A stretch of DNA of 64,000 nucleotides from contig NZ_CP043498.1 in the NCBI RefSeq assembly GCF_009498215.1, positions 310,001-374,000 of the forward strand, given 5' to 3'. The translations under genes and the position numbers were made by a program. The stretch's first letter is position 1; each line of letters starts with the position of its first letter. This DNA comes from Rhizobium grahamii. Lineage in GTDB: Bacteria; Pseudomonadota; Alphaproteobacteria; Rhizobiales; Rhizobiaceae. Shown here one piece after another: positions 1 to 7,755 of this stretch. The notes beneath the pieces are model-generated. The model worked only from the letters and a program-made list of their open reading frames with translations. It made no database searches and was not told where the DNA came from.

Positions 1-134
1 TCGCGCGCACCCTCGTATGAAAGTCCTGCCTCGACAAGCGCATCGGTCACGAGCTTCTTCAGGTCGCCGGCAGCCTTGCGCTGCAGGCGGGCCGGGATCT
101 CTTCGGAGCGGAGTTCTAGGAGCAGATCTGGCAT
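1..134 (-). CDS. glyS: Glycyl-tRNA synthetase beta subunit, N-terminal fragment
   Basis: Only the first 44 or so codons lie in the window; the gene runs off the left edge. The translated start [18 protein letters not shown] is the characteristic N-terminus of GlyS, the tRNA-binding beta chain of the alpha2-beta2 bacterial glycyl-tRNA synthetase, which charges tRNA-Gly in the cytoplasm. A strong ribosome binding site (AAGGAAAG) sits a few bases before the ATG. The alpha subunit gene glyQ normally lies upstream in the same direction but is not adjacent here: the preceding 360 bases contain no recognisable gene. Confidence 0.93.
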   Translation of the reverse strand, partial: MPDLLLELRSEEIPARLQRKAAGDLKKLVTDALVEAGLSYEGAR

Positions 135-497
135 GTCACTTTCCTTGCCTTCCCGGGGAAGGCGCCACAAAGGCGGGGCTAAAAACGGTCGCCTCTGCTA
201 GCAAAGAATGCCGCAGGTTTACAAGCTGCAAAAGCGGAGAAGGGGTGAGGTGAGGGAAATCGGAGGATTTGGCGTCTCGCTGATGCTTTGTGCCAGCCCC
301 ACCACCCTTCACCTGTGAGGGGTGCGGAAGCATCAGAGGCTCATCGCGGGGTGAGCGACGAGCCCCTAGGCCCACACAGGAATAAGGGCCCTGAAGGAAG
401 ACAATCCGCTAACAGCATCGATCAGCGCCCGAAATATCTGAGAATCTCCGCGCGGTTAACAATCGACCGTTAGGCCAGAGCAGGAGTTCGGCCCCAG
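135..497. other. Intergenic region upstream of glyS, no gene recognised
   Basis: About 360 bases between glyS and a small hypothetical gene. Short open frames exist on both strands but none has a convincing ribosome binding site or resembles a known protein. A short inverted repeat (CCTTCCC/GGGAAGG, around 148-162) lies just before glyS and could belong to its leader or promoter. Nothing else was recognised. Confidence 0.5.
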
Positions 498-845
498 TCA
501 CCGATCTACAATGATGGAGGCGTGTCCAGCAGAGGGAGGATTTGTGTGAACGCGGCGGCCCCTCAGTGGTGTTATGCCTTGGATTGCATATCGATGCAGG
601 CCCTTCACGTAAATCGAGTTCAGCGCTGCCAAGGGTTTACCGAAGTTTCGATGCAAAGCGCCAGCTAGGTGCGCAGGTTCACGAATGCCTTGGTGGAAGA
701 GCCTGATTATCAACTTGCAGGCGACATTCAGTTCATCTGTCAGGCTCCCCGATATGTTGTCGCTGTAGCCGCAGCTAGCGAGCACCCCGTTAAGCATCTT
801 CAGGTCTTTGGCGGAGAGATTGGTGGTGTCGATCGTGGAAGACAT
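498..845 (-). CDS. Hypothetical protein, 115 aa
   Basis: I do not recognise a family. The start is well supported: a near-perfect Shine-Dalgarno AAGGAGG lies about five bases upstream of the ATG on the minus strand. The first 85 or so residues look like a compact helical domain with alternating hydrophobic positions, for example LNVACKLIIRLFHQGI and LAGALHRNFG. The last 25 residues are basic and proline rich and less ordered. There is no signal peptide and no membrane segment. It stands alone between glyS and another small gene. Given the single-base losses elsewhere in this window, a frame error near the C-terminus cannot be excluded. Confidence 0.6.
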   Translation of the reverse strand: MSSTIDTTNLSAKDLKMLNGVLASCGYSDNISGSLTDELNVACKLIIRLFHQGIREPAHLAGALHRNFGKPLAALNSIYVKGLHRYAIQGITPLRGRRVHTNPPSAGHASIIVDR

Positions 846-1009
846 CTTGTCCTCCTTTCGGTCAGGGCGAAGCTAACAGCTTCAATCAGCAGCGCCCGTT
901 CCATGGCTGCCGAGATGTCCAAGCTGCGCTTAATCATGGACGATAGCAAATGAATTCTCCGTGGCTAATTCACGTCGCTCGCAGCATCGTCCACCTCGCG
1001 AGCGTCATT

Positions 1010-1183
1010 TCATCCTTTCCAGCCACGCCTTCGGCAAAACTCCTCCGCTGCGTCGTACGCAGCAGATCTATCAATGAAACTCCCCAAGAAAGTGAGTTCC
1101 CCACGAAAGCTGACGATTACGCTCCGTGTCGAACTGTCGTAGAAAACAGTCATGTCAGGTTCATAAGGGATGGTTCTAGGCAT
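1010..1183 (-). CDS. Small hypothetical protein, 57 aa
   Basis: A short basic protein beginning MPRTIPYEPDMTVFYDSS and ending EEFCRRRGW. The central stretch STRSVIVSFRGELTFLG reads like two beta strands, followed by a helix DRSAAYDAAEEFCRR, so a small folded domain is plausible. I chose the internal ATG because GGAGAGG lies directly upstream at a good distance. The same frame remains open 21 codons further upstream, but that extension looks unrelated. The family is unknown to me, so the call rests on the ribosome binding site and a protein-like composition. Confidence 0.5.
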   Translation of the reverse strand: MPRTIPYEPDMTVFYDSSTRSVIVSFRGELTFLGSFIDRSAAYDAAEEFCRRRGWKG

Positions 1184-1264
1184 GAGCCTCTCCGCGCTTT
1201 CGCGAGAGCTCACGTATCTCCCAGCCGCCGAGATTTCGGCGATCATCAGAATATAGAGCGCGTC

Positions 1265-1404
1265 TTAGATAAGTCTCGCGCAGGGGGGAGGGATGGGCCT
1301 ACGCCAAAATATCCGCTTCAACGACAGGGCCTCAGCACAAACCGCGCCAACCAGCACCCCGGCCAAAATCCCCACCTTCCACAGCCCAAACCGATCTCAA
1401 GCAT
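1265..1404 (-). CDS. Possible small membrane protein, 46 aa, apparently frameshifted
   Basis: On the minus strand an ATG at 1404 starts MLEIGLG and then runs into poor sequence. If one base is added to the C run at 1385-1387 (G run on the coding strand), the frame continues as LWKVGILAGVLVGAVCAEAL followed by a basic, proline-rich tail to a stop at 1265. That gives one clean transmembrane helix of about 20 residues with a positively charged C-terminal tail. It is divergent to tex. The only support is this composition and the match to the error type seen in seven other genes here, so it may be chance. Confidence 0.3.
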
Positions 1405-1462
1405 TGCCTTGCCGCTTTTCGTCGCTATGGTCCCGCAACTTTCGTGAAACGCAGGAACTCTC

Positions 1463-3772
1463 ATGGCCGCTGATATTCGTTCGCTCTCCGCAGTCATCTC
1501 TTCCGAAATCAACGCCCGGCCGGATCAGGCAAAGGCCGCGATCGAGTTGCTGGACGAGGGGGCAACCGTGCCCTTCATCGCACGCTACCGCAAGGAAGTG
1601 ACCGGCGGGCTGGATGATACGCAGCTGCGCAATCTGGCCGAGCGGCTGGTCTATCTGCGCGAACTGGAAGCGCGCCGCGACACGATCGTCGAGTCCATCA
1701 ACGGCCAGGGCAAGATGACCGACGAGCTGATGGCGAAGATCGCCAGGGCCGGGACCAAGGCCGAGCTCGAGGATCTCTATCTCCCCTACAAGCCGAAGCG
1801 CCGCACCCGCGCCGAAAGTGCCCGCGAACGCGGCCTCGGTCCGTTGGCGGAAGCGATCCTCGGCGACCGCTCGAAGGAGCCCGCAGTCCTTGCGGAAGGG
1901 TTCATCACAGCAGATGTGCCTGATGTGAAGACGGCGCTTGAAGGCGCGCGAGACATCGTCGCGGAAGGCATCTCGGAAAATGCCGATCTGCTCGGCAAGC
2001 TGCGCGCCCACATGCGCAGCGCTGCGTTGCTGAAGGCGAAGGTCGTCGACGGCAAGCAGGCGGCAGGTGAAAAGTTCTCCGACTATTTCGACCATTCCGA
2101 ACGCTGGGCGACGGCACCCGGCCATCGCGCGCTTGCCATGCTGCGCGGCTGGAACGAAGAGGTGCTGACGCTCACGATCGAGGCCGATGCCGAGACCGCA
2201 TCGCCGAACAAGCCGGTCGAGCGCATGATCGCCGCCGCCTACGAGATCGGCGCGAGCCGCCCCGGCGACCGCTGGCTGATGGAGGTCGCGAGCTGGACCT
2301 GGCGCGTCAAGCTCTCCATGTCGCTGTCGCTCGATCTGATGCGCGAGCTGCGCGAACGCGCCGAGGAAGAGGCGATCCACGTCTTCGCCCGCAACCTCAA
2401 GGACCTGTTGCTGGCCGCCCCTGCCGGTTCGCGCGCCACGATGGGTCTCGATCCGGGCATCCGCACCGGCGTCAAGGTTGCCGTCACCGACGCAACAGGC
2501 AAGGTGGTGGCAACGTCTACCGTCTATCCGTTCCAGCCGAGAAACGACGTACGCGGCGCGCAGCTCGAGCTTGCCTCGCTGATCCGCAAGCACAATGTCG
2601 AACTGATCTCGATCGGCAACGGCACCGGCAGCCGCGAGACGGAAAAGCTGGTGGCAGACATGCTGGCCGATCTGCCGGCGCCGAAGCCGACCAAGGTGAT
2701 CGTCTCGGAAGCCGGCGCCTCGGTCTATTCCGCCTCGGAAACCGCCGCCCTCGAATTCCCCAACCTCGACGTGTCGCTGCGCGGCGCCGTCTCCATCGCC
2801 CGCCGCCTGCAGGATCCGCTGGCCGAGCTCGTCAAGATCGAGCCGAAGTCGATCGGCGTCGGCCAGTACCAGCACGACGTCGACCAACAGAAGCTGTCGC
2901 GTTCGCTGGATGCGGTCGTCGAAGACGCGGTGAACGCCGTCGGTGTCGATCTGAACACGGCGTCCGCGCCGTTGCTGGCACGCGTTTCGGGCCTGGGTGC
3001 TTCGATTGCCGAGGCGATCGTCCGGCATCGCGACAGCGAAGGCCGGTTCGAGACCCGTCGCGATCTCCTGAAAGTTGCCCGCCTCGGCCAGCGCACCTTC
3101 GAACAATGCGCAGGCTTCCTGCGTATCCGTGACGGCAAGGAGCCGCTCGATGCCTCTTCCGTGCACCCGGAAGCCTATGGCGTTGCGAAGAAGATCGTCG
3201 CCGCCTGCGGTCGTGATCTGCGCACCCTCATGGGCGACAGCGCAACGCTGAAGGCGCTTGACCCGCGCAAGTTCATCGACGAGCAGTTCGGTCTTCCGAC
3301 CGTCAAGGACATCCTTGCCGAACTCGAAAAGCCCGGTCGCGATCCGCGCCCGAGCTTCAAGACCGCCACCTTTGCCGAAGGCGTCAACGAAATCTCCGAC
3401 CTGAAGCCGGGCATGATGCTGGAGGGCACGGTGACCAACGTCGCGGCCTTTGGTGCCTTCGTGGATATCGGCGTGCATCAGGACGGCCTGGTTCACGTCT
3501 CGCAGCTTGCGGACCGCTTCGTCAAAGACCCTCACGAAGTTGTGAAGGCTGGCGATGTCGTCAAGGTCCGGGTCGTCGAGGTTGATGCGAAGCGCAAGCG
3601 CATCGCCCTGTCGATGCGCAAGGACGATGGTTCACAGGCTTCGGCGCCACGCGGCGAAACGCGCGGAAACCAGCCGGTTCGCGGCCAGAACGACCGCCGC
3701 TCGGCGCCTCCGAAGCAGGAGAGCCAGGGCGCGTTTGGGGCCGCCTTGGCCGAGGCGATGAAGCGGAAATAA
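1463..3772 (+). CDS. tex: Tex family transcription accessory / RNA-binding protein
   Basis: A 769-residue cytoplasmic protein colinear with Tex. It has an N-terminal Tex helical region (about residues 1-200), a YqgF/RNase H-like fold (about 325-450, beginning around [20 protein letters not shown]), helix-hairpin-helix segments (about 490-560, [16 protein letters not shown] region) and a C-terminal S1 RNA-binding domain (about 645-720, containing [19 protein letters not shown]). The tail is basic and low in complexity. Tex proteins bind nucleic acid and affect transcription; a precise biochemical role is not settled. The ATG follows AGGAA at five bases. It is apparently monocistronic, with cfa starting 135 bases later. 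Confidence 0.95.
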   Translation: MAADIRSLSAVISSEINARPDQAKAAIELLDEGATVPFIARYRKEVTGGLDDTQLRNLAERLVYLRELEARRDTIVESINGQGKMTDELMAKIARAGTKAELEDLYLPYKPKRRTRAESARERGLGPLAEAILGDRSKEPAVLAEGFITADVPDVKTALEGARDIVAEGISENADLLGKLRAHMRSAALLKAKVVDGKQAAGEKFSDYFDHSERWATAPGHRALAMLRGWNEEVLTLTIEADAETASPNKPVERMIAAAYEIGASRPGDRWLMEVASWTWRVKLSMSLSLDLMRELRERAEEEAIHVFARNLKDLLLAAPAGSRATMGLDPGIRTGVKVAVTDATGKVVATSTVYPFQPRNDVRGAQLELASLIRKHNVELISIGNGTGSRETEKLVADMLADLPAPKPTKVIVSEAGASVYSASETAALEFPNLDVSLRGAVSIARRLQDPLAELVKIEPKSIGVGQYQHDVDQQKLSRSLDAVVEDAVNAVGVDLNTASAPLLARVSGLGASIAEAIVRHRDSEGRFETRRDLLKVARLGQRTFEQCAGFLRIRDGKEPLDASSVHPEAYGVAKKIVAACGRDLRTLMGDSATLKALDPRKFIDEQFGLPTVKDILAELEKPGRDPRPSFKTATFAEGVNEISDLKPGMMLEGTVTNVAAFGAFVDIGVHQDGLVHVSQLADRFVKDPHEVVKAGDVVKVRVVEVDAKRKRIALSMRKDDGSQASAPRGETRGNQPVRGQNDRRSAPPKQESQGAFGAALAEAMKRK

Positions 3773-3907
3773 GCGCTTAGCAGTCAGATTTGCAAAAATG
3801 TCACACTTCGGCGACCATGTTGCCGAGGTGCGAAATACGGCGCTTGTAAGGCGGGAGAGAGGGACTAAGTTGATCGGACTGTCCTGTCACATTGCGAGGC
3901 CTTATTC

Positions 3908-5167
3908 ATGGCGTCGGCATTCTTATCGATTGTCCAGAAACTCATCCGCAAGGGTAATTTGAAGCTCACTCTCGCCAATGGCGAGACGCATAACGTAGGG
4001 GACGGAACCGGCAAGTTGGTGATCGTCCGCATCGCCGACGAGGAAGCGGAAAAATTGATCCGCCGCGATCCCACCCTCAAGCTCGGCGAAATGTACATGG
4101 AAGGCCGGTTCATTCTCGAACAGGGCAATATCTATGACTTTCTGGAGATGGTGAAACAGAACACCACCAACGAAATCTTCGATATCCCGATGGCGGCCCT
4201 CCTGATCGGCCGCATCGCCGTGCAGCAACTGAAGAGCCGGTTGCCGATCAATCGCAACAAGCGCAACGTTGCCCATCACTACGATCTGTCAGAGCGTCTG
4301 TTCGAACTCTTTCTCGACGAAGACTGGCAGTATTCCTGTGCCTACTACAACCCTCCTGGTATCAGCCTCGAGGAGGCGCAGGTCGCCAAGAAGCGCCACA
4401 TCGCGGCGAAACTCCTGCTCAAGCCAAACCAGCGTGTCCTCGAAATCGGTTCCGGCTGGGGCGGCATGGGCATGTATCTCGCGGAGGCGACGCCAGGCCT
4501 AGACCTGACCGGCATCACGCTCAGCGAAGAGCAGCTGAAGATCTCCCGGGAACGTGCGCAAAAGCGCGGTCTGGCCGATCGCGTTCGTTTCGAGCTGCAG
4601 GACTACCGGACGATGACCGGCAAGAAGTTCGACCGTATCGTCTCGGTCGGCATGTTCGAGCATGTCGGCATCGGCAACTTCGGCAGGTTCTTCAAGAAGG
4701 TGCATGAACTGCTGGCCGATGATGGGGTGATGGTCCTGCATTCGATCGCCCGCCCGAAGCCGAGCTTTGGAACCAATGCCTTCATCGAGAAGTACATCTT
4801 CCCGCAAGGCTACGTTCCGTCGATCGGCGAGACGCTGCCGCCGATCGAGAGCGCTGGCCTGCTCGTCAGGGACGTCGAAGTCCTGCCGCTGCACTATGCG
4901 TATACGCTGCGCCATTGGCGCGAGCGCTTCGTCGCCCGCAAGGCCGATGCGGTCGCACTCTATGACGAGCGCTTCTTCCGCATGTGGGAGTTTTATCTGG
5001 CGGGGTCCGAGATCGGCTTCCGCTGGGACGAACTGTTCATCATGCAGATCCAGATCACCAAGAACCAGTTTTCCACCCCCGACAACCGCAACTACATCGC
5101 GGAGAACGAGGCGAAGCTGAAAGAATTCGAGGCAACGCGAGCGCCGCTCGAAAAAGTCATTCTCTGA
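3908..5167 (+). CDS. cfa: Cyclopropane-fatty-acyl-phospholipid synthase
   Basis: A 419-residue SAM-dependent methyltransferase of the CFA/CmaS family, which adds a methylene group across the double bond of acyl chains in membrane phospholipids. The N-terminal lipid-binding part (about 1-130) is followed by the family signature HHYDLSERLFELFLDEDWQYSC and the SAM-binding loop VLEIGSGWGGMGMYLAE near residue 185. The conserved segment VGMFEHVGIGNFGRFF follows. The end, FSTPDNRNYIAENE, is typical of alphaproteobacterial members. A strong terminator hairpin immediately downstream suggests a single-gene transcript. Rhizobia often carry more than one cfa paralogue, so the symbol denotes the family. 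Confidence 0.92.
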   Translation: MASAFLSIVQKLIRKGNLKLTLANGETHNVGDGTGKLVIVRIADEEAEKLIRRDPTLKLGEMYMEGRFILEQGNIYDFLEMVKQNTTNEIFDIPMAALLIGRIAVQQLKSRLPINRNKRNVAHHYDLSERLFELFLDEDWQYSCAYYNPPGISLEEAQVAKKRHIAAKLLLKPNQRVLEIGSGWGGMGMYLAEATPGLDLTGITLSEEQLKISRERAQKRGLADRVRFELQDYRTMTGKKFDRIVSVGMFEHVGIGNFGRFFKKVHELLADDGVMVLHSIARPKPSFGTNAFIEKYIFPQGYVPSIGETLPPIESAGLLVRDVEVLPLHYAYTLRHWRERFVARKADAVALYDERFFRMWEFYLAGSEIGFRWDELFIMQIQITKNQFSTPDNRNYIAENEAKLKEFEATRAPLEKVIL

Positions 5168-5178
5168 TACAGATCAGC

Positions 5179-5203
5179 AGGCGCGGCAGAGGCCGCGCCT
5201 TTT
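5179..5203 (+). terminator. Rho-independent terminator after cfa
   Basis: A nine-base-pair perfect stem (AGGCGCGGC / GCCGCGCCT) with a four-base loop, followed by a short T run, begins 12 bases after the cfa stop codon. It separates cfa from the phosphatase gene whose start is only 16 bases further on. Confidence 0.8.
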
Positions 5204-5218
5204 CACATTCGGAGCTTG

Positions 5219-5806
5219 ATGCAGATGGCGACTACCCTTCCGGAAATCTATCTCGTGCGCCACGGCGAGACGGAGTGGAGCCTGTCCGGCCGGCACACCG
5301 GTCGCAGCGACATTCCGCTTACGCCGAACGGTGAAGCGGCGGCGCGGGACGTCGGCCCGCGCCTGGCCGGCAGGAGTTTCGCCGCCGTCTGGTCGAGCCC
5401 GTCGCAACGCGCTCGCAATACATGTGAGTTCTCGGGCTTTGGAACCGGTGTCATCGTCAAGGACGACCTGGCGGAATGGGATTACGGCGCCTACGAAGGC
5501 ATCACCACAAAGGAAATCCATGCCGGTCGGCCGGGCTGGCAATTGTTTCGCGACGGCTGCCCGGATGGCGAGTCAGTGGGCGACATCGGTGCCCGCGCCG
5601 ATCGCATCGTCTCCGAGCTCCGGCAGGCCAACGCGCCGATCCTGATTTTCTCGAGTTCGCATTTCCTGCGCGTTCTCGGCGCCCGCTGGCTCGGATTGCC
5701 ACCCACCGATGGCGCCCGTTTCGTCCTGGATACCACGAGCATCAGCGTCCTCGGCTACGAGCACGACCTGACCGAGCCCGTCATCAGGCGATGGAACCAG
5801 CGTTGA
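5219..5806 (+). CDS. Histidine phosphatase family protein (phosphoglycerate-mutase-like)
   Basis: A 195-residue protein of the branch 1 histidine phosphatase superfamily. The catalytic RHG motif appears at the N-terminus (YLVRHGETEWSLSGRHTG), the second arginine motif as SSPSQRARNT, and the distal histidine in IFSSSHFLRVLGARW. Members dephosphorylate small phosphorylated metabolites; the substrate cannot be told from sequence. GGAG lies upstream; the ATG at 5219 and the one at 5225 are both possible starts. It follows the cfa terminator closely, so its promoter must overlap that region or it is read through from cfa. A second, unrelated member lies at 46.5 kb. Confidence 0.88.
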   Translation: MQMATTLPEIYLVRHGETEWSLSGRHTGRSDIPLTPNGEAAARDVGPRLAGRSFAAVWSSPSQRARNTCEFSGFGTGVIVKDDLAEWDYGAYEGITTKEIHAGRPGWQLFRDGCPDGESVGDIGARADRIVSELRQANAPILIFSSSHFLRVLGARWLGLPPTDGARFVLDTTSISVLGYEHDLTEPVIRRWNQR

Positions 5807-5834
5807 AACGTCACCCCGGCCACGTCTAATTCAC

Positions 5835-5864
5835 CTTGACCCGCGCCTTGGCCGATCGCTAGAT
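5835..5864 (+). promoter_or_regulatory. Predicted promoter of ubiA, giving a leaderless transcript
   Basis: CTTGAC (5835-5840) and CTAGAT (5859-5864) are separated by 18 bases and match the alphaproteobacterial housekeeping promoter consensus well. The ubiA ATG lies seven bases after the -10 box, which is where transcription should start, so the mRNA would have no 5' leader. No Shine-Dalgarno sequence is visible before the ATG, which agrees with this reading. Confidence 0.55.
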
Positions 5865-5870
5865 GGCCAC

Positions 5871-6830
5871 ATGCAACAGATCGGCGGAATAAACGGGCGC
5901 GTTGCGGATGCGCCTTCGAACAATTGGGTTTACCGGGTCCTGCCTCAGTGGCTCTGGCCCTATGCGCAGCTTGCGCGCTGGGACCGGCCGATCGGCTGGC
6001 AGCTGCTGATGTGGCCGTGCTTCTGGTCGGCCACAATGGCTGCCAATGCCGCTGCCCACCTCGGCCAGTTTTCCGGTGGGCAACTGATCTTCCATCTGGT
6101 GCTCTATTTCATCGGTTCGGTAGCAATGCGCGGAGCAGGGTGCGCCTATAACGATCTCGTCGACCACAAGATCGATATGGAAGTGGCGCGCACGCGATCG
6201 CGCCCGCTGCCGTCAGGCCGGGTGACACGTACGCAGACCAAGCTGTTCATCGTGCTGCAGGCACTGGTCGGTTTGCTGGTCGTGCTGCAGCTGAACTGGT
6301 TTTCGGTCATCCTCGGCGTCGCCTCGCTGGCGATCGTCGCGCTTTATCCCTTTGCCAAGCGCTTCACCGACTGGCCGCAATTCTTTCTCGGGCTCGCCTT
6401 TTCCTGGGGCGCGCTGATGGGATGGGCGGCGATTTTCGGCAGCCTCGGGCTCGCACCGATCCTGCTTTACATCGGCGCGGTGGTCTGGACGATCGGCTAC
6501 GACACGATCTACGCCCATCAGGACAAGGAAGACGATGAGCTGATCGGTGTCCGCTCCACCGCCCGGCTGTTCGGTGACAAGACCAAGCAATGGCTTGTCG
6601 GGCTCTACGGCTTGATGCTGGTTCTTACCTTCGCCGCCTTCGTGCTCGCAGGCGTCGGCATCATCGCCTATCTCGGCCTGCTGATCGCCGCCGGCATGTT
6701 CGCTTGGCAGATCGTCACGCTCGATATCAACGATGCCGATCAGTGCCTGGTGTTGTTCAAGTCGAACAATCGCGTCGGCCTGATCATCTTCGCTGGCCTT
6801 TTCCTGTCGCTTCTCTTCATCCTGCCGTAA
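5871..6830 (+). CDS. ubiA: 4-hydroxybenzoate polyprenyltransferase
   Basis: A 319-residue integral membrane prenyltransferase of ubiquinone synthesis, which joins the polyprenyl tail to 4-hydroxybenzoate. Both metal-diphosphate motifs are intact: YNDLVDHKIDMEVARTRSRP near residue 95 and the second aspartate motif YAHQDKEDDELIGVRST near residue 215. Between and after them there are seven to nine hydrophobic helices. The length is normal for UbiA. CtaB at 59.3 kb is a paralogue with a different, haem substrate. The gene appears to be transcribed as a leaderless mRNA and ends at a hairpin shared with the convergent DUF6101 gene. Confidence 0.95.
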   Translation: MQQIGGINGRVADAPSNNWVYRVLPQWLWPYAQLARWDRPIGWQLLMWPCFWSATMAANAAAHLGQFSGGQLIFHLVLYFIGSVAMRGAGCAYNDLVDHKIDMEVARTRSRPLPSGRVTRTQTKLFIVLQALVGLLVVLQLNWFSVILGVASLAIVALYPFAKRFTDWPQFFLGLAFSWGALMGWAAIFGSLGLAPILLYIGAVVWTIGYDTIYAHQDKEDDELIGVRSTARLFGDKTKQWLVGLYGLMLVLTFAAFVLAGVGIIAYLGLLIAAGMFAWQIVTLDINDADQCLVLFKSNNRVGLIIFAGLFLSLLFILP

Positions 6831-6843
6831 GGCCCAAACGGAA

Positions 6844-6867
6844 AAGCCCGGCGCTATGGCCGGGCTT
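6844..6867. terminator. Bidirectional terminator between ubiA and the DUF6101 gene
   Basis: An inverted repeat AAGCCCGG / CCGGGCTT with an eight-base loop, flanked by A-rich sequence on the left, lies between the convergent ends of ubiA (6830) and the DUF6101 gene (6889). Confidence 0.7.
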
Positions 6868-6888
6868 CCCTGATCCGATCGGCGCCGC

Positions 6889-7461
6889 TCAGCTGCGGGC
6901 GATGATTTCCTTGCCTTCGATCTTCATGGCGACGCCGAGCTTGCCGGTCGTGCGGCGCACGAGGAAGCGCGGGCGGCGGTTGGCGAAATAGGAATGGCGG
7001 CGGCGCGGCTTCAGGGCGCTGGTCCTGAGATCGCCGAGATGTTCTTCGAGCGGGCGCGCGATACCGTCGGCCTCGACCATCAGCATCGGAATGCGGAAGG
7101 CTTCGGACCAGCTGCGCCAGTCGGCGGCGATGTCGGCCAGGTCGTGAGCGACCAGCAGCGGCACGCAGAGCTCGGGATCTTCGTGGTGAAGTTCGAGGGT
7201 GACGGTGACCTCGCCGTTGCCATGGTCGATGGCGCGGGCTGCAACACCTTTGAAGGCGCGCTTCGGAAGTGCGATCGAAAGCGGCAGGCCGCTCGAAGGT
7301 AGAACCTTGCGCAGAATGGCGCCGCGTTCATCGATCGTTATGCTGACGTCATCTGAAGAGTCATGGATGGCGTAGCTGACCTGCTGGGGAAAGCGAGACG
7401 GATCGAGACGCAGTGTCGTTCCAGCCCATGCGGGCTTCATAACGGTGTTGTTCATGTTCAT
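6889..7461 (-). CDS. DUF6101 family protein
   Basis: A 190-residue soluble protein matching the uncharacterised alphaproteobacterial family DUF6101. The front half is beta rich (TTLRLDPSRFPQQVSYAI) and the middle carries an acidic segment (LEEHLGDLRTSALKPRRRHS). The C-terminal part is strongly basic (RRRHSYFANRRPRFLVRRT) and could contact nucleic acid, though that is only inference. There is no signal peptide or membrane helix. The start is either the ATG at 7461 or the one two codons later; AAGGG lies just upstream. Its leader contains a structured element resembling a glycine riboswitch. No function is known to me. Confidence 0.8.
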   Translation of the reverse strand: MNMNNTVMKPAWAGTTLRLDPSRFPQQVSYAIHDSSDDVSITIDERGAILRKVLPSSGLPLSIALPKRAFKGVAARAIDHGNGEVTVTLELHHEDPELCVPLLVAHDLADIAADWRSWSEAFRIPMLMVEADGIARPLEEHLGDLRTSALKPRRRHSYFANRRPRFLVRRTTGKLGVAMKIEGKEIIARS

Positions 7462-7465
7462 TCTA

Positions 7466-7526
7466 CCCTTGTCTTACCTGAGAGCCGGTTTCCGGTCTTC
7501 TCCTCGGGGCTTTTCGCCCTCTATGG
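7466..7526 (-). promoter_or_regulatory. Structured leader resembling a single glycine riboswitch aptamer
   Basis: Read on the minus strand, the leader of the DUF6101 gene has AGAG, a GGC-GAAAA-GCC hairpin, CCGAGGAGAAG, a CCGG-AAA-CCGG hairpin, then CTCTCAGGTAAGACAAGGG. The order and the CTCTCAGGTAA segment closely follow the glycine aptamer (GGAGAG, stem, CCGAAGGAGCAA, stem, CTCTCAGGTAAAAGGAC). The AAGGG at its 3' end doubles as the ribosome binding site, so folding could control translation. Departures from the consensus are a short first stem and a two-base insertion near the 3' end. The identification is from memory of the consensus and needs a covariance search. Confidence 0.45.
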
Positions 7527-7755
7527 CTGAACAATAGGCGCCGCCTGTTCGAGACAGCTTAAAAATCGCGGTTAAGAAAACTTTGCCTCGGTGGATGGTT
7601 ATCAAAACCGAAGCCGGCAAGGTTTCCGGAGGGTGAACGCGCTGTACCGCGATGCGACAGGGGAGTGGGTAAGTCTCGGGTAAGCTTTTCCAGGCAAAAT
7701 GACGAGGTTACGTTTTGTCATTCTTTGAGTGATTTTTGCCGGAAGAGGGCGTCTT

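Noticed and set aside
1397..3535. A 712-codon open frame on the minus strand opposite tex
   Set aside because: It is the shadow of tex produced by GC-rich codon bias. The composition is repetitive Arg/Asp/Gly/Leu, and there is no ribosome binding site or family match. Similar long antisense frames opposite the DUF1217 gene (9289-10809), the chemoreceptors (21659-23911, 29327-31237), dxs (32094-33815), ctaD (57416-59176) and the 42.6-44.5 kb region were rejected for the same reason.
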